The notes below the pieces were generated by a model. That model did not search any database. It was not told the origin of the DNA and was given only the letters and a program-made list of their open reading frames with translations. A stretch of DNA of 64,000 bases from an uncultured Aquimarina sp. (GTDB lineage: Bacteria > Bacteroidota > Bacteroidia > Flavobacteriales > Flavobacteriaceae): contig NZ_CANMQT010000001.1 in the NCBI RefSeq assembly GCF_947500065.1, forward strand, positions 434,001 to 498,000. The letters are read 5' to 3'. Positions 37,682 to 47,146 of the stretch are shown one piece after another (the first letter of the stretch is position 1; the number at the start of each line of letters is the position of its first letter). The position numbers and the translations under genes were made by a program.

Positions 37682-37707
37682 AAAGCCCGATCAAATGATC
37701 GGGCTTT
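37682..37707. terminator. Bidirectional terminator between the SPOR gene and infB
   Basis: Perfect arms AAAGCCCGATC and GATCGGGCTTT with an AAAT loop, flanked by A and T runs on both sides. It separates convergent genes and probably serves both. Confidence 0.9.
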
Positions 37708-37740
37708 CTTTTTACTATAAAATATAAATATATCGAAGCG

Positions 37741-40575
37741 TTATAATTTTTTCTTCACAGCTACTTCCTGGAAAGATTCGATTACATCACCTATTTTGAT
37801 ATCATTATAATTCTTTACTTGCAATCCACAATCATATCCTTTTGCTACTTCTTTTGCATCATCCTTAAACCTCTTCAAAGAAGAAAGCTCTCCAGTAAAC
37901 ACAACTACACCTTCACGGATTAATCGTATCCCTGCATTACGAACAATCTTACCAGTTTGTACCATACAACCCGCAATAGTACCAACTTTAGATATCTTAA
38001 ATGTCTCTCTAATTTCCGCAGTACCAGTAATCTCCTCCTTCATCACTGGAGAAAGCATACCTTCCATTGCATCTTTTAGATCATTGATTGCATCATAAAT
38101 AATTGAATATGTTCTGATATCGATTTCTTCTTTATCTGCTACCTGACGAGCATTACCTGCTGGCCTTACATTAAATCCAATTATAATTGCATCAGAAGCT
38201 GATGCCAACAACACGTCACTCTCGGTAATAGCTCCAACAGCTTTATGTATAATATTCACATGAATCTCTTCTGTCGACAACTTCTGGAAAGAATCTGTTA
38301 ATGCTTCTACAGAACCATCAACATCTCCTTTAAGAATAATATTTAACTCTTTAAAGTCTCCAAGAGCAATTCGACGTCCAATTTCATCAAGTGTAATATG
38401 TCGTTGTGTACGCACAGATTGTTCTCTATGCAATTGAGCTCTTTTAGACGCAATATCTTTTGCTTCTCTTTCATCTTCCAACACACTAAACTTATCACCT
38501 GCTTGTGGCGCTCCATCTAGACCTAGTATCGAAACTGGAGTAGAAGGTCCTGCTTCCTCAACATTGTTACCTCTCTCATCGTGCATAGCTTTTATCTTAC
38601 CACTATTCTTACCAGCCAAGACATAATCTCCAACACGAAGTGTTCCCGTCTGAACTAAAATAGTAGAAACATATCCACGTCCTTTATCCAAGAACGCCTC
38701 AACCACTGTACCTGCAGCCAATCTCTCAGGATTAGCTTTAAGTTCCAGAATTTCAGCTTCAAGTAATACTTTTTCAAGTAACTCCTTAACTCCCATTCCC
38801 GTTTTTGCTGAAATATCGTGGGATTGGATTTTTCCTCCCCAGTCTTCAACTAACAAATTCATGGAAGCTAACTTCTCTTTTATCTTTTCTGGATTTGCCT
38901 CAGGCCTATCCACTTTATTAATAGCAAAAACTATAGGAACTCCTGCAGCTTGCGCATGACTAATTGCCTCTTTTGTTTGCGGCATCACATCATCGTCCGC
39001 AGCAATTACAATAATTGCCAAATCCGTTACTTGAGCACCACGTGCACGCATAGCTGTAAAGGCTTCGTGACCTGGTGTATCCAAAAACGCAATCTTCTGG
39101 CCATTTTCTAACTGCACTCCATACGCACCAATGTGCTGCGTGATTCCACCACTCTCTCCTGCAATTACATTCTCTTCTCTAATATTATCTAATAGCGATG
39201 TTTTACCATGATCTACGTGACCCATTACAGTAACAATAGGTGCTCTTACGACAAGATCTTCTGGAGCATCAACAATTTCTTCAATAGATTCTTCTATATC
39301 AGAAGTTACAAAATCAACGTCATAACCAAACTCTTCTGCAACAATAGAAAGTGTTTCAGCATCCAAACGCTGATTCATGGTAACCATAATACCAAGTGCC
39401 ATACACGCAGATATCACCTGTGTTGTAGGAACATCCATCATAGTCGCCACTTCAGAAACAGTTACAAATTCTGTCACTTTAATAACTTTACTTTCCTGTT
39501 CCTGTTGAGCCACATCATCTTCCGCTTTTTGACGGTGTTGATCACGCTTATCTCTACGGTATTTAGCTGCTTTAGATTTATTTGATTTCCCCTGAAGTTT
39601 CTCAAGAGTTTCTCTCACCTGCTTTTGCACCTCTTCTTCACTTGGCTCCTCCTTTACAATAGCTGGTCTTTTCCCTTTTGCAGGTCCACGATTTCCTGGC
39701 CCACGGTTTCCCGGTCCACGATTTCCTGGCCCACGATTTCCGCCTCTATTACCAGGCCCTCCTCCAGGCTTATTTCCACCGTCCTTACTTATTCTTCTAC
39801 GGCGTTTCTTTGCATCTCCGTCTGAAGATTTATCGGATTTCTCCTCTTTCTTTTTAGGTGGTTTCTGAAATTTAGTTAAGTCAATTTTCTGACCTGTAAA
39901 ATTAGGTCCATCTAACTTTTTATATTGCGTTTCAACCTTTACAGGTTCCGCTTGAACTTCCGGTTCTTGAGAAGCGGGAGCTTCTTTTTTCGCAGTTGTT
40001 TGCTCAACCTTCTTTTCAGCTTTCTTCTGCTCCAATTCTATAGGTGCTACTTTGGCAATTTTTATACCTTTTTTAGCAGGCCTATTAGAAATCACTTCTG
40101 GCTCTTTTTCCTTCTCTTTCTGAGGTTCTTTTTCTTTCTCCTTTTCCTTCTCTTTTACCTCTTCTTTTTTAGGAGTTTCTGCTGCTACTTTTTCTTCGGA
40201 CTGTTCAGCAACCTCTTCCTTCTTATCCAATTCAATCTTACCTACTTGTTTAGGTCCGGTTAACTGGGCTTTGGCTTTTACAACTTCACGAGCTTCAGCA
40301 CGCTTCCGTCTCTCTTCCTGCTCTGTCTCAATCTGTACTCTAAGCGCCTCCTTCTCTTTTCTCTTCTCTTCACCAACCTCTTTTGAAGCCACCTTCTTAC
40401 TCTTGTCTGTCTGGAACTCATCAAACAAAAGCTGATAGATCTCTGCAGAAATTTTTGTGGTAGGACGCGAGTCTATCTCATGACCCTTTGAATTCAAAAA
40501 GTCGACAGCCCGATCTAGCGAGATATTGAATTCGCGTAATACCTTATTTAATCTCATTGTTTTTGCTTCAGCCAT
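37741..40575 (-). CDS. infB: Translation initiation factor IF-2
   Basis: A 944-residue GTPase that brings initiator tRNA to the 30S subunit. The C-terminal G domain shows [16 protein letters not shown] (G1), DTPGHEAF (G3) and AINKVD (G4), followed by the EF-Tu-like and C-terminal domains. The N-terminal third is a species-variable, Lys/Glu-rich region predicted to be disordered or coiled, with four GPGNR repeats (about residues 277-297). The N-terminal start [19 protein letters not shown] matches the IF2_N domain that begins most Bacteroidota IF-2 proteins. It ends the rimP-nusA-infB operon with a 44-base gap after nusA. Length is on the high side because of the charged N-terminal region. Confidence 0.97.
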   Translation of the reverse strand: MAEAKTMRLNKVLREFNISLDRAVDFLNSKGHEIDSRPTTKISAEIYQLLFDEFQTDKSKKVASKEVGEEKRKEKEALRVQIETEQEERRKRAEAREVVKAKAQLTGPKQVGKIELDKKEEVAEQSEEKVAAETPKKEEVKEKEKEKEKEPQKEKEKEPEVISNRPAKKGIKIAKVAPIELEQKKAEKKVEQTTAKKEAPASQEPEVQAEPVKVETQYKKLDGPNFTGQKIDLTKFQKPPKKKEEKSDKSSDGDAKKRRRRISKDGGNKPGGGPGNRGGNRGPGNRGPGNRGPGNRGPAKGKRPAIVKEEPSEEEVQKQVRETLEKLQGKSNKSKAAKYRRDKRDQHRQKAEDDVAQQEQESKVIKVTEFVTVSEVATMMDVPTTQVISACMALGIMVTMNQRLDAETLSIVAEEFGYDVDFVTSDIEESIEEIVDAPEDLVVRAPIVTVMGHVDHGKTSLLDNIREENVIAGESGGITQHIGAYGVQLENGQKIAFLDTPGHEAFTAMRARGAQVTDLAIIVIAADDDVMPQTKEAISHAQAAGVPIVFAINKVDRPEANPEKIKEKLASMNLLVEDWGGKIQSHDISAKTGMGVKELLEKVLLEAEILELKANPERLAAGTVVEAFLDKGRGYVSTILVQTGTLRVGDYVLAGKNSGKIKAMHDERGNNVEEAGPSTPVSILGLDGAPQAGDKFSVLEDEREAKDIASKRAQLHREQSVRTQRHITLDEIGRRIALGDFKELNIILKGDVDGSVEALTDSFQKLSTEEIHVNIIHKAVGAITESDVLLASASDAIIIGFNVRPAGNARQVADKEEIDIRTYSIIYDAINDLKDAMEGMLSPVMKEEITGTAEIRETFKISKVGTIAGCMVQTGKIVRNAGIRLIREGVVVFTGELSSLKRFKDDAKEVAKGYDCGLQVKNYNDIKIGDVIESFQEVAVKKKL
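39683..39742 (-). repeat. 15-bp tandem repeat inside infB
   Basis: Four 15-base units (GG-pyrimidine-CCACG-purine-TTTCC plus one base) encode the repeated pentapeptide GNRGP in the disordered N-terminal region of IF-2. The units differ at only one or two bases, so copy number is likely to vary between strains. Confidence 0.85.
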
Positions 40576-40619
40576 AAATGCCTATAATTTTATGCTCAAA
40601 TATAAATTAATTGAAGTTA

Positions 40620-41852
40620 TTAATCTTCAAATTCTGATTTTAATATTCTAATAACCTCACCCACAGTCTCTTCTTCAAGATCTGTTCTTTTTACCAAGTC
40701 TTTAATATCTTGCTCTAAAATACTCTTGGCTGTATCCAACCCTATTTTAGCAAATTCTTCTATAATCCAAGAATCGATTTCATCCGAAAATTCCGACAAC
40801 TCTACATCTTCTTCAACACCTTCTCTAAACACATCAATCTCATAACCGGTTAATTGACCAGCCAATCGTATATTATGACCTCCACGACCAATAGCCTTAG
40901 AAACCTCTTCAGGTTTCAACATCACTTCTGCACGACCACCTTCCTCATTCAGCTTTATCGATGTTACTCTAGCAGGACTCAATGCTCTAGTAATGAATAG
41001 TTGTAAATTATTCGTATAATTGATTACATCAATATTTTCGTTTCCAAGCTCTCTAACAATACCATGAATACGAGACCCCTTCATACCTACACAAGCTCCA
41101 ACAGGATCAATTCTGTCATCATAAGAATCAACAGCAACCTTAGCTTTTTCTCCAGGTATTCTCACCACTTTTTTCACAGTAATCAAACCGTCAAAAACCT
41201 CAGGTATTTCCGATTCAAACAATTTCTCTAAGAACAAAGGAGATGTTCTAGACATAATAATAGAAGGCTTATTACCTTTTAATTCAACTGACTCAATCAC
41301 TCCTCGTACATTCTCTCCTTTTCTGAAAAAATCCGAAGGAATCTGTCTATCCTTTGGCAAAATAATTTCATTCCCTTCATCATCTAACAAAATAATTGCT
41401 CTATGACGAATATGATGAACTTCTGCTGTATATATCTCTCCTTCTAATTCTTTAAACTGCTTATAGATATTGGTATTGTCATGCTCATGAATTTTAGAAA
41501 TCAAATTTTGACGTAACGCCAATATAGATCTTCTTCCTAAGTCTATTAATTTCACTTCCTGAGAAACATCTTCCCCTATCTCGAAATCAGGCTCAATCTT
41601 TTGCGCTTCAGAAATAGTTATTTCTTGATTACCATCTTCAACTTCACCATCAGCTACCACGATACGGTTTCTCCAAATCTCTAAATCCCCTTTATCAGGG
41701 TTTATAATGATATCGAAATTATCATCACTACCAAATTTCTTTTTTAATGCATTTCTAAATACATCTTCTAAGATCGCCATTAGTGTAACACGATCGATTA
41801 ACTTATCATCCTTAAATTCTGAAAATGATTCTATTAATGCGATATTTTCCAT
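40620..41852 (-). CDS. nusA: Transcription termination/antitermination protein NusA
   Basis: A 410-residue RNA polymerase-binding protein. The N-terminal domain (about 1-130; ALIESFSEFKDDKLIDRVTLMAILEDVF) contacts the polymerase. An S1 domain (about 132-200; EGEIYTAEVHHIRHRAIILLDDEGNEIILP) and two KH domains follow (KVAVDSYDDRIDPVGACVGMKGSRI and EVSKAIGRGGHNIRLAGQLTGYEIDV). The short acidic C-terminal part is the normal Bacteroidota length and lacks the two AR domains of E. coli NusA. It lies 12 bases after rimP and 44 before infB, the classic order. Confidence 0.97.
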   Translation of the reverse strand: MENIALIESFSEFKDDKLIDRVTLMAILEDVFRNALKKKFGSDDNFDIIINPDKGDLEIWRNRIVVADGEVEDGNQEITISEAQKIEPDFEIGEDVSQEVKLIDLGRRSILALRQNLISKIHEHDNTNIYKQFKELEGEIYTAEVHHIRHRAIILLDDEGNEIILPKDRQIPSDFFRKGENVRGVIESVELKGNKPSIIMSRTSPLFLEKLFESEIPEVFDGLITVKKVVRIPGEKAKVAVDSYDDRIDPVGACVGMKGSRIHGIVRELGNENIDVINYTNNLQLFITRALSPARVTSIKLNEEGGRAEVMLKPEEVSKAIGRGGHNIRLAGQLTGYEIDVFREGVEEDVELSEFSDEIDSWIIEEFAKIGLDTAKSILEQDIKDLVKRTDLEEETVGEVIRILKSEFED

Positions 41853-41864
41853 ATCAATCTATAA

Positions 41865-42332
41865 TTAAAATGTTATCATAACTTTTGCTTCTTGTATTTC
41901 TTTATATTGGACACAAGCTTCTTTAGTTACCGTTATTTTTCCTTTACCAATTGGTTTTGGCTCTCTAGCCTTCCACACCAATGTTATATTATCATCTGTA
42001 ACAGATGTCAACTCCCCTTCGATAGTTCCGTCCCCTTCTGTTCTCACTTTAAGCTTTCTTCCAATATTTTTTTTATACTGACGTTGATGTGTCAACCCTT
42101 CAGAAACTCCAGCAGACATTACTTGTAAAGAAAAATCTTCTTCTTCCCGATCCAAGTTATGCTCAACTGCTCTACTTACCGCTATACAATCTTCGACTGT
42201 CACTCCTTCATCTCCATCAATAATAATCTCAATACTATTACCTGAATGAATCTTTTGATTAATCAAAAATAATGTAGGCCTCTCATCGAGAGCCTCTTGC
42301 AATAAATTCTGAACTTTATCTTTTAATGACAT
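41865..42332 (-). CDS. rimP: Ribosome maturation factor RimP
   Basis: I choose the ATG at 42332 (MSLKDKVQNLLQE), not the ATG 12 codons upstream: it matches the family N-terminus, and the promoter box ends about 60 bases before it. The 155-residue product assists 30S assembly. It shows IIIDGDEGVTVEDCIAVSRAVEHNLD and LQVMSAGVSEGL, followed by RKLKVRTEGDGTIEGELTSV in the C-terminal SH3-like domain. The usual family motif is VSSPG at the SAGVS position, so the local sequence differs slightly, as it commonly does in this phylum. It is the first gene of the rimP-nusA-infB operon. Confidence 0.93.
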   Translation of the reverse strand: MSLKDKVQNLLQEALDERPTLFLINQKIHSGNSIEIIIDGDEGVTVEDCIAVSRAVEHNLDREEEDFSLQVMSAGVSEGLTHQRQYKKNIGRKLKVRTEGDGTIEGELTSVTDDNITLVWKAREPKPIGKGKITVTKEACVQYKEIQEAKVMITF

Positions 42333-42392
42333 AAGTAGATAAAAAGAGGGGACTTTCCGTCCCCTCAATCTGGTTTTTTAATTTCAACGGTG

Positions 42393-42421
42393 CAAAGATA
42401 GTAATAATATCTTAGATTCAA
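42393..42421 (-). promoter_or_regulatory. Bacteroidota-type promoter of the rimP-nusA-infB operon
   Basis: TATCTTTG (42400-42393, - strand) with TTG (42421-42419) 18 bases upstream matches the consensus in both boxes and spacing. The 60-base mRNA leader before the rimP start contains the upstream in-frame ATG, which is therefore not needed. Confidence 0.7.
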
Positions 42422-42613
42422 AATCTAGTTAAGAATGAATTTATTCGTAATTTTAAATGACTATTAGAGTATTACCTCTATAAATTCATATAAAATCGTA
42501 TCTAAAATACAATTTTATATCACAGTAATTCATTTAGTCAAATGAATAAAAAAAACAATTGACACAAAAAAAATCAAATTTCTATCGACAAATTTTTATA
42601 AACACACTTTATC

Positions 42614-43447
42614 ATGATCAACAAAATCCTAGTTCCTACAGATTTTTCTTCTCAAGCAGAAAGTGCATTAAAAGTAGCCGCACAAATGGCAAAAAAAAAT
42701 AACTGCCAGATTTATCTATTACATATTTTAGAAATGCCTGTCCACTTAGTTGACCTAATGTCTTCTAGCGCTTCAGCTCCTGCTCCGGAAGCTGTATTTT
42801 TCATGCAGCAAACCCATAAAAAATTTGAAGAAATCATGGCTAGTGATTACCTAAAAGACATAGAAGTAATAGAAACTGTAAGTTTCGAAGATGTCCTGCA
42901 TGGCATTATGGATGCAAGCAAAAAAAATGATATCGATATGATTATCATGGGATCTCATGGCTCATCAGGTTTTGAGGAACTATTTATTGGCTCCAATGCT
43001 GAAAAAGTTGTTAGAACATCCAAAAAACCTGTATTGGTTATCAAAGAAGATTGTGATATATTTAATATAAATGACCTTGTATATGCTACAAACTTTGATG
43101 ATGAAGACAAACCTTCATTGATCTCCGCCCATGAATTCGCTAAACAATTAGACGCTAAACTTCATTTAGTATGGATAAACACAGCTAATAGCTTCAAAAC
43201 CACTAGCGAAACAGAGGAAAAAATGAACTTGATGATTTCTGACCTTCCCATCGACAATTACACATTAAACATCTATAACGACATTAATGTCGAGAAAGGA
43301 ATTTTGAATTTCGCAAACTCTGTTGATGCTGGTCTTATCGGAATTAGCACACACGGAAGAAAAGGATTATCTCATTTCATTAACGGAAGTCTTGGTGAAG
43401 ATGTAGTAAATCACGCTAAAAGACCTGTTTTAACTTTCAAAATATAA
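42614..43447 (+). CDS. Universal stress protein with two Usp domains
   Basis: A 277-residue cytoplasmic protein of two tandem Usp domains (about 1-145 and 150-277). Domain 1 has the start KILVPTDFSSQAESALKVA and the nucleotide-loop motif GSHGSSGFEELFIGSNAEKVV. Domain 2 has GISTHGRKGLSHFINGSLGEDVV. Both glycine-rich motifs follow the ATP-binding pattern G-x2-G-x9-G-S, so ATP binding is likely. The function is a stress-related regulator of unknown target. It is transcribed alone between the divergent rimP operon and a terminator before tRNA-Gln. I do not see a consensus promoter in the 245-base upstream gap. Confidence 0.9.
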   Translation: MINKILVPTDFSSQAESALKVAAQMAKKNNCQIYLLHILEMPVHLVDLMSSSASAPAPEAVFFMQQTHKKFEEIMASDYLKDIEVIETVSFEDVLHGIMDASKKNDIDMIIMGSHGSSGFEELFIGSNAEKVVRTSKKPVLVIKEDCDIFNINDLVYATNFDDEDKPSLISAHEFAKQLDAKLHLVWINTANSFKTTSETEEKMNLMISDLPIDNYTLNIYNDINVEKGILNFANSVDAGLIGISTHGRKGLSHFINGSLGEDVVNHAKRPVLTFKI

Positions 43448-43467
43448 ACTTCACCCCTAAATGAAAT

Positions 43468-43504
43468 AAAAAAAGGAGCAACATTTAAGTTACTCCTTTT
43501 TTTT
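43468..43504. terminator. Terminator between the Usp gene and tRNA-Gln
   Basis: AAAAAAAGGAG(C)AAC pairs with GTTACTCCTTTTTTT (one mismatch), and a T8 run follows on the + strand. The mirrored A run gives a T tract on the - strand as well, so it can end both the stress-protein mRNA and the tRNA transcript. Confidence 0.8.
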
Positions 43505-43505
43505 G

Positions 43506-43578
43506 TTGGCCCACTAGGGCTCGAACCTAGACTCTTCTGTACCAAAAACAGACGTGTTGCCAGTTACACCATGGGCCA
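43506..43578 (-). tRNA. tRNA-Gln (anticodon UUG)
   Basis: Read on the - strand, the gene folds into a normal cloverleaf of 73 bases. The acceptor stem is TGGCCCA/TGGGCCA with discriminator A, the D arm GTGT...ACAC, the anticodon stem TCTGT/ACAGA with loop TTTTGGT (anticodon TTG), and the T arm CTAGG-TTCGAGC-CCTAG. The 3' CCA is not encoded. A perfect consensus promoter lies upstream and a terminator downstream, so it is a single-gene unit. Confidence 0.97.
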
Positions 43579-43595
43579 ATTCCGTAATGCGGATG

Positions 43596-43625
43596 CAAAT
43601 TTAAAACTTTCTTTTAAGTATACAA
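43596..43625 (-). promoter_or_regulatory. Bacteroidota-type promoter of tRNA-Gln
   Basis: TAAATTTG (43603-43596, - strand) and TTG (43625-43623) are separated by exactly 19 bases, an ideal match to the phylum consensus. It lies 17 bases before the mature tRNA 5' end. Confidence 0.75.
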
Positions 43626-43795
43626 GTATTTTTAAAAAAAAATTACACCATTAGCACTTTTTAAAAAAAATATCAAGATAATTTTAAATGCATGCTCCCC
43701 AAAATATAAACTTCTGTTAAGCGTTTGCTAAAAAAACCAATAGAGAAGTATTTTTATTACTAAATTCGCCACACTTTATATAACAGTTATATCTT

Positions 43796-46700
43796 ATGAG
43801 CACATTCAACTTTAAAAAGTGGAATAAAATAACGGGATGGGTAGTATTTGGAATTGCCCTATGTGTATACTACCTAACCGTTGAGCCAACTGCTAGTTTT
43901 TGGGATGCGGGTGAATATATCGCAACCTCATCAAAGTTACAAGTAGGACATCCTCCTGGAGCACCTTTGTTTCAGATGATAGGTGCTTTTGCTTCAATTT
44001 TTGCATCGGACCCCACTCAAATTGCTTTTGCAGTTAATATGACATCGGCTTTCGCAAGTGCATTTGCCATTCTTTTTATGTTTTGGTCAATTACTATTCT
44101 AGTACAGAAACTAATTATAAAAGATGAAAAATTCACACAAGGTAAAGCACTCGCTACCTTAGGAAGTGGACTAGTAGGATCTCTAGCATTTGCCTTTACT
44201 GACAGTTTCTGGTTTAATGCTGTAGAAGCAGAGGTATATGCCATGGCAACTTGCATATTATCCATATTATTCTATCTAGGATTACGCTGGGAACGAGATA
44301 TGCATAACCCTCGAGGAAATCGTTGGTTGATTTTAATTGCATTTGTTGCCGGACTCTCTTTTGGAATTCATTTCATGGGACTGCTTTCAATCCCTGCAAT
44401 TGGACTACTTTATTATTTTAAAAACTATAAGGTTACTATAAAGAGCTTCATTACTGCTAACATTGTGGTAGTTGCTATTCTATTGTTCATTTTCAAGCTA
44501 CTCTTACCTTCTACCTTAAAACTATTTGGATGGTTTGAAGTAAAATTTGTTAATGCATTAGGGATGCCCTTCAATTCAGGAACCATCTTTTTGGGTCTTA
44601 TAATTGCAACTGCATTCTATTTTATCTTAAAGCAAACACGAAAAAGAGAATATCCTTTAATTAACTCTGCAGTTCTTTGTGTATTATTTATTTTTATTGG
44701 GTTCTCCTGCTGGATAATGCTACCTATTAGAGCAAATGCTGGAACCGTTATTAATGAAAACAACCCTAATAATGCACGTGAATTATTAGCATACTATAAT
44801 CTAGAGCAATACCCAGAAACCCATCTATTTTACGGACCACAATTTACCGAAATATATGCTGGACTAGATGAAGATAATCCATATGAAGATGATAAACCAA
44901 AATATGAAAAGAATCTAAAAACCGGGAGATATGACATTGTAAACGACTGGAAAAATGCTAGACAAAATATAGATGACGCTCAAAAAGCATTTTTACCAAG
45001 AATGTGGAGCACCGAACATATATCAAATTATATGGACTTTACCGGCCCTATCAAATTTACCATTAAGCCAGAATACCAAGACGAATCTGAACTCTTAGAA
45101 GCAGTTACGCAATTCAGAAGAGAGTATGCTGTAGGTAAACTAGATAATGATGATTACAATAAATTTTTACGTTCATTCGGGGATTATCTAAATGTTCAAA
45201 AACCTTCTTTTAAATCAAACATTCTATATCTTTTAGAGTATCAAATGGGATATATGTACTGGAGATATTTTATGTGGAATTTTGTCGGAAGACAAGACGA
45301 TAATCAAGGAAAGTATACAGATCTTGAAGGAAATTGGTTAAGTGGCATCAAATTTATAGACGAGATGCATTTAGGATCTCAAGACAACTTACCTAACGAT
45401 GTCCTGAAAAACAAAGCTCGTAATACATATTATTTTTTACCATTACTATTAGGTCTTATCGGTTTTGTTTTTCAAATGCAACGGGATAAAAAGAATTTCT
45501 GGGTATTATTAGCCTTTTTCTTGTTTACAGGTTTAGCCCTAAAAATATATCTTAATGAGAGGCCTTTCGAACCTAGAGAAAGAGATTACGCCTTAGTTGG
45601 ATCTTTTTATGTTTTCGCAATCTGGATCGGTTTTGGAGTATACGCGCTATTTGATATTCTCAAAAACTCATTAAAGCCAAAGCTGTTAGCACCAATCATA
45701 ACTGCAGTTTGTTTATTAGCAGTACCGGTATTATTGGCAGCTCAGAATTGGGATGATCACGATCGTTCTGATAGATATACTGCTCAATCTATGGCTAAAA
45801 TGTACCTACAATCCTGTCAGAAAGATGCAATTCTTTTTACCATTGGTGACAATGACACCTTTGCTTTATGGTATGCTCAAGATATAGAAGAATACCGAAC
45901 AGATGTTAGAACTGTAAACACTAGTCTTTTCGCAACAGACTGGTATATTGATCAAATGAAACGAGCAGCTTATGACGGCAAACCTATCCCATCACAGTTA
46001 ACTCATGACTTCTATCGATTTGGAAGTAATGATGCTATTTACTATAAGCCTGTCACTAATGACACTATGCTTATTAAAAACTGGATGCGATGGATTGAAA
46101 CAGATGATCCAAGAACCAAAGGGGATCTACAAAACGGAAAACAAGTGAACACCTTTCCTACTAAGCATATAAGAATCCCTGTAGATAAAGAAGCCGTCCT
46201 TAAAAACGGGATTGTATCACAAAAGGATGCCGATCTGATCGTGCCTTATATTGATATTCACCTAAAAGGAGATTTACTTTTTAAGAATCGCTTACTAATG
46301 TTAGACATCATTGCAAACAATAATTGGGAAAGACCTATATATTTTACCGGAGGAAGTTTTGGAGATGATGACTATTTGTGGATGAAAGATTATTTACAAT
46401 TAGATGGCGTAACGTATAAATTAGTGCCTATCAGAACTCCAATAGACAAAAGAAACCCATATGATATGGGGCGCATTGACACGGATATTATGTACCATAA
46501 TGTAACAAGTTGGGATTGGGGAAACAGTGAAGATCCTAATATCTATCACGATCCAGAAACTCGTAAAAACGCTATAACGTACCGAAGCAATCTTGCAAGA
46601 TTAGTAGAAGCACTTATTAACGAGGACAAAAAAGAGAAGGCTAAAGAAATTCTTGATCTTGGAATGGAAAAGATGCCTATAGAATATTATGAATACTACA

Positions 46701-47098
46701 CATTATTGGAACCATATGTAAGTGGATATTATGAAGTAGGAGAAAAAGAAAAAGCACGTGAACTATGGAATAAAATTGCAAAGAAATACCAAGAGCAACT
46801 TACCTATTTTGGCAGCCTTACGTTAGAAAACCAATATGAATATGCTAGTGAAATTGTAAGTAATGTAGAACGCTACAGAAGTGTTGTAGACTTATTACTT
46901 ATTAATCAGGATAGGGATATGATTGAAGAAAAAGCAGAAGAGTTCAACAGGTATCTTAGATTGTTTACGAGGCTTTATTCTGAAGATGAAGAATACGATG
47001 ATCAAGATGCAATAGAGAAGCAAGAGCGAGATTTACAAAAAGAATTTCAGGATAGTCAAAAGCCATTAGATACTTTAGAAAACATCCCTAATTCATAA
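43796..47098 (+). CDS. DUF2723 (TMEM260-like) membrane glycosyltransferase-type protein
   Basis: A 1100-residue protein. The first half has about 12 membrane helices and carries the diagnostic N-terminal loop with SFWDAGEYIATSSKLQVGHPPGAPLFQMIG (the acidic pair DAGEY corresponds to the catalytic region of GT-C enzymes). Helices resume around 590-660, and a large soluble domain follows (about 670-1100). Its end (about 925-1010) is helical and TPR-like (EKAKEILDLGMEK, EKARELWNKIAKK). The vertebrate relative TMEM260 is a protein O-mannosyltransferase, and Bacteroidota have a general O-glycosylation system, so a role in glycosylating exported proteins is a reasonable guess but not shown. It is followed immediately by a strong terminator. 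A TAAATTCG box about 30 bases upstream is a weak promoter candidate. Confidence 0.88.
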   Translation: MSTFNFKKWNKITGWVVFGIALCVYYLTVEPTASFWDAGEYIATSSKLQVGHPPGAPLFQMIGAFASIFASDPTQIAFAVNMTSAFASAFAILFMFWSITILVQKLIIKDEKFTQGKALATLGSGLVGSLAFAFTDSFWFNAVEAEVYAMATCILSILFYLGLRWERDMHNPRGNRWLILIAFVAGLSFGIHFMGLLSIPAIGLLYYFKNYKVTIKSFITANIVVVAILLFIFKLLLPSTLKLFGWFEVKFVNALGMPFNSGTIFLGLIIATAFYFILKQTRKREYPLINSAVLCVLFIFIGFSCWIMLPIRANAGTVINENNPNNARELLAYYNLEQYPETHLFYGPQFTEIYAGLDEDNPYEDDKPKYEKNLKTGRYDIVNDWKNARQNIDDAQKAFLPRMWSTEHISNYMDFTGPIKFTIKPEYQDESELLEAVTQFRREYAVGKLDNDDYNKFLRSFGDYLNVQKPSFKSNILYLLEYQMGYMYWRYFMWNFVGRQDDNQGKYTDLEGNWLSGIKFIDEMHLGSQDNLPNDVLKNKARNTYYFLPLLLGLIGFVFQMQRDKKNFWVLLAFFLFTGLALKIYLNERPFEPRERDYALVGSFYVFAIWIGFGVYALFDILKNSLKPKLLAPIITAVCLLAVPVLLAAQNWDDHDRSDRYTAQSMAKMYLQSCQKDAILFTIGDNDTFALWYAQDIEEYRTDVRTVNTSLFATDWYIDQMKRAAYDGKPIPSQLTHDFYRFGSNDAIYYKPVTNDTMLIKNWMRWIETDDPRTKGDLQNGKQVNTFPTKHIRIPVDKEAVLKNGIVSQKDADLIVPYIDIHLKGDLLFKNRLLMLDIIANNNWERPIYFTGGSFGDDDYLWMKDYLQLDGVTYKLVPIRTPIDKRNPYDMGRIDTDIMYHNVTSWDWGNSEDPNIYHDPETRKNAITYRSNLARLVEALINEDKKEKAKEILDLGMEKMPIEYYEYYTLLEPYVSGYYEVGEKEKARELWNKIAKKYQEQLTYFGSLTLENQYEYASEIVSNVERYRSVVDLLLINQDRDMIEEKAEEFNRYLRLFTRLYSEDEEYDDQDAIEKQERDLQKEFQDSQKPLDTLENIPNS

Positions 47099-47104
47099 AA
47101 TTTA

Positions 47105-47136
47105 TTGAGCCTCTTTTTGAAAGAGGCTCAATTTTT
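47105..47136 (+). terminator. Intrinsic terminator directly after the DUF2723 gene
   Basis: A perfect 12-bp stem (TTGAGCCTCTTT / AAAGAGGCTCAA) with a 3-base loop, followed by TTTTT. It begins 6 bases after the stop at 47098. Confidence 0.9.
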
Positions 47137-47146
47137 CATTTCTAGT

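Noticed and set aside
39683..39742. Short regular repeats considered as a CRISPR-like array
   Set aside because: The units are contiguous without spacers and encode GNRGP repeats inside infB. No cas genes are present.
43506..43578. Possible functional link between tRNA-Gln and queG
   Set aside because: Queuosine modifies tRNAs with GUN anticodons (Asp, Asn, His, Tyr). The UUG anticodon of this tRNA is not a target, and the two genes are over 20 kb apart.
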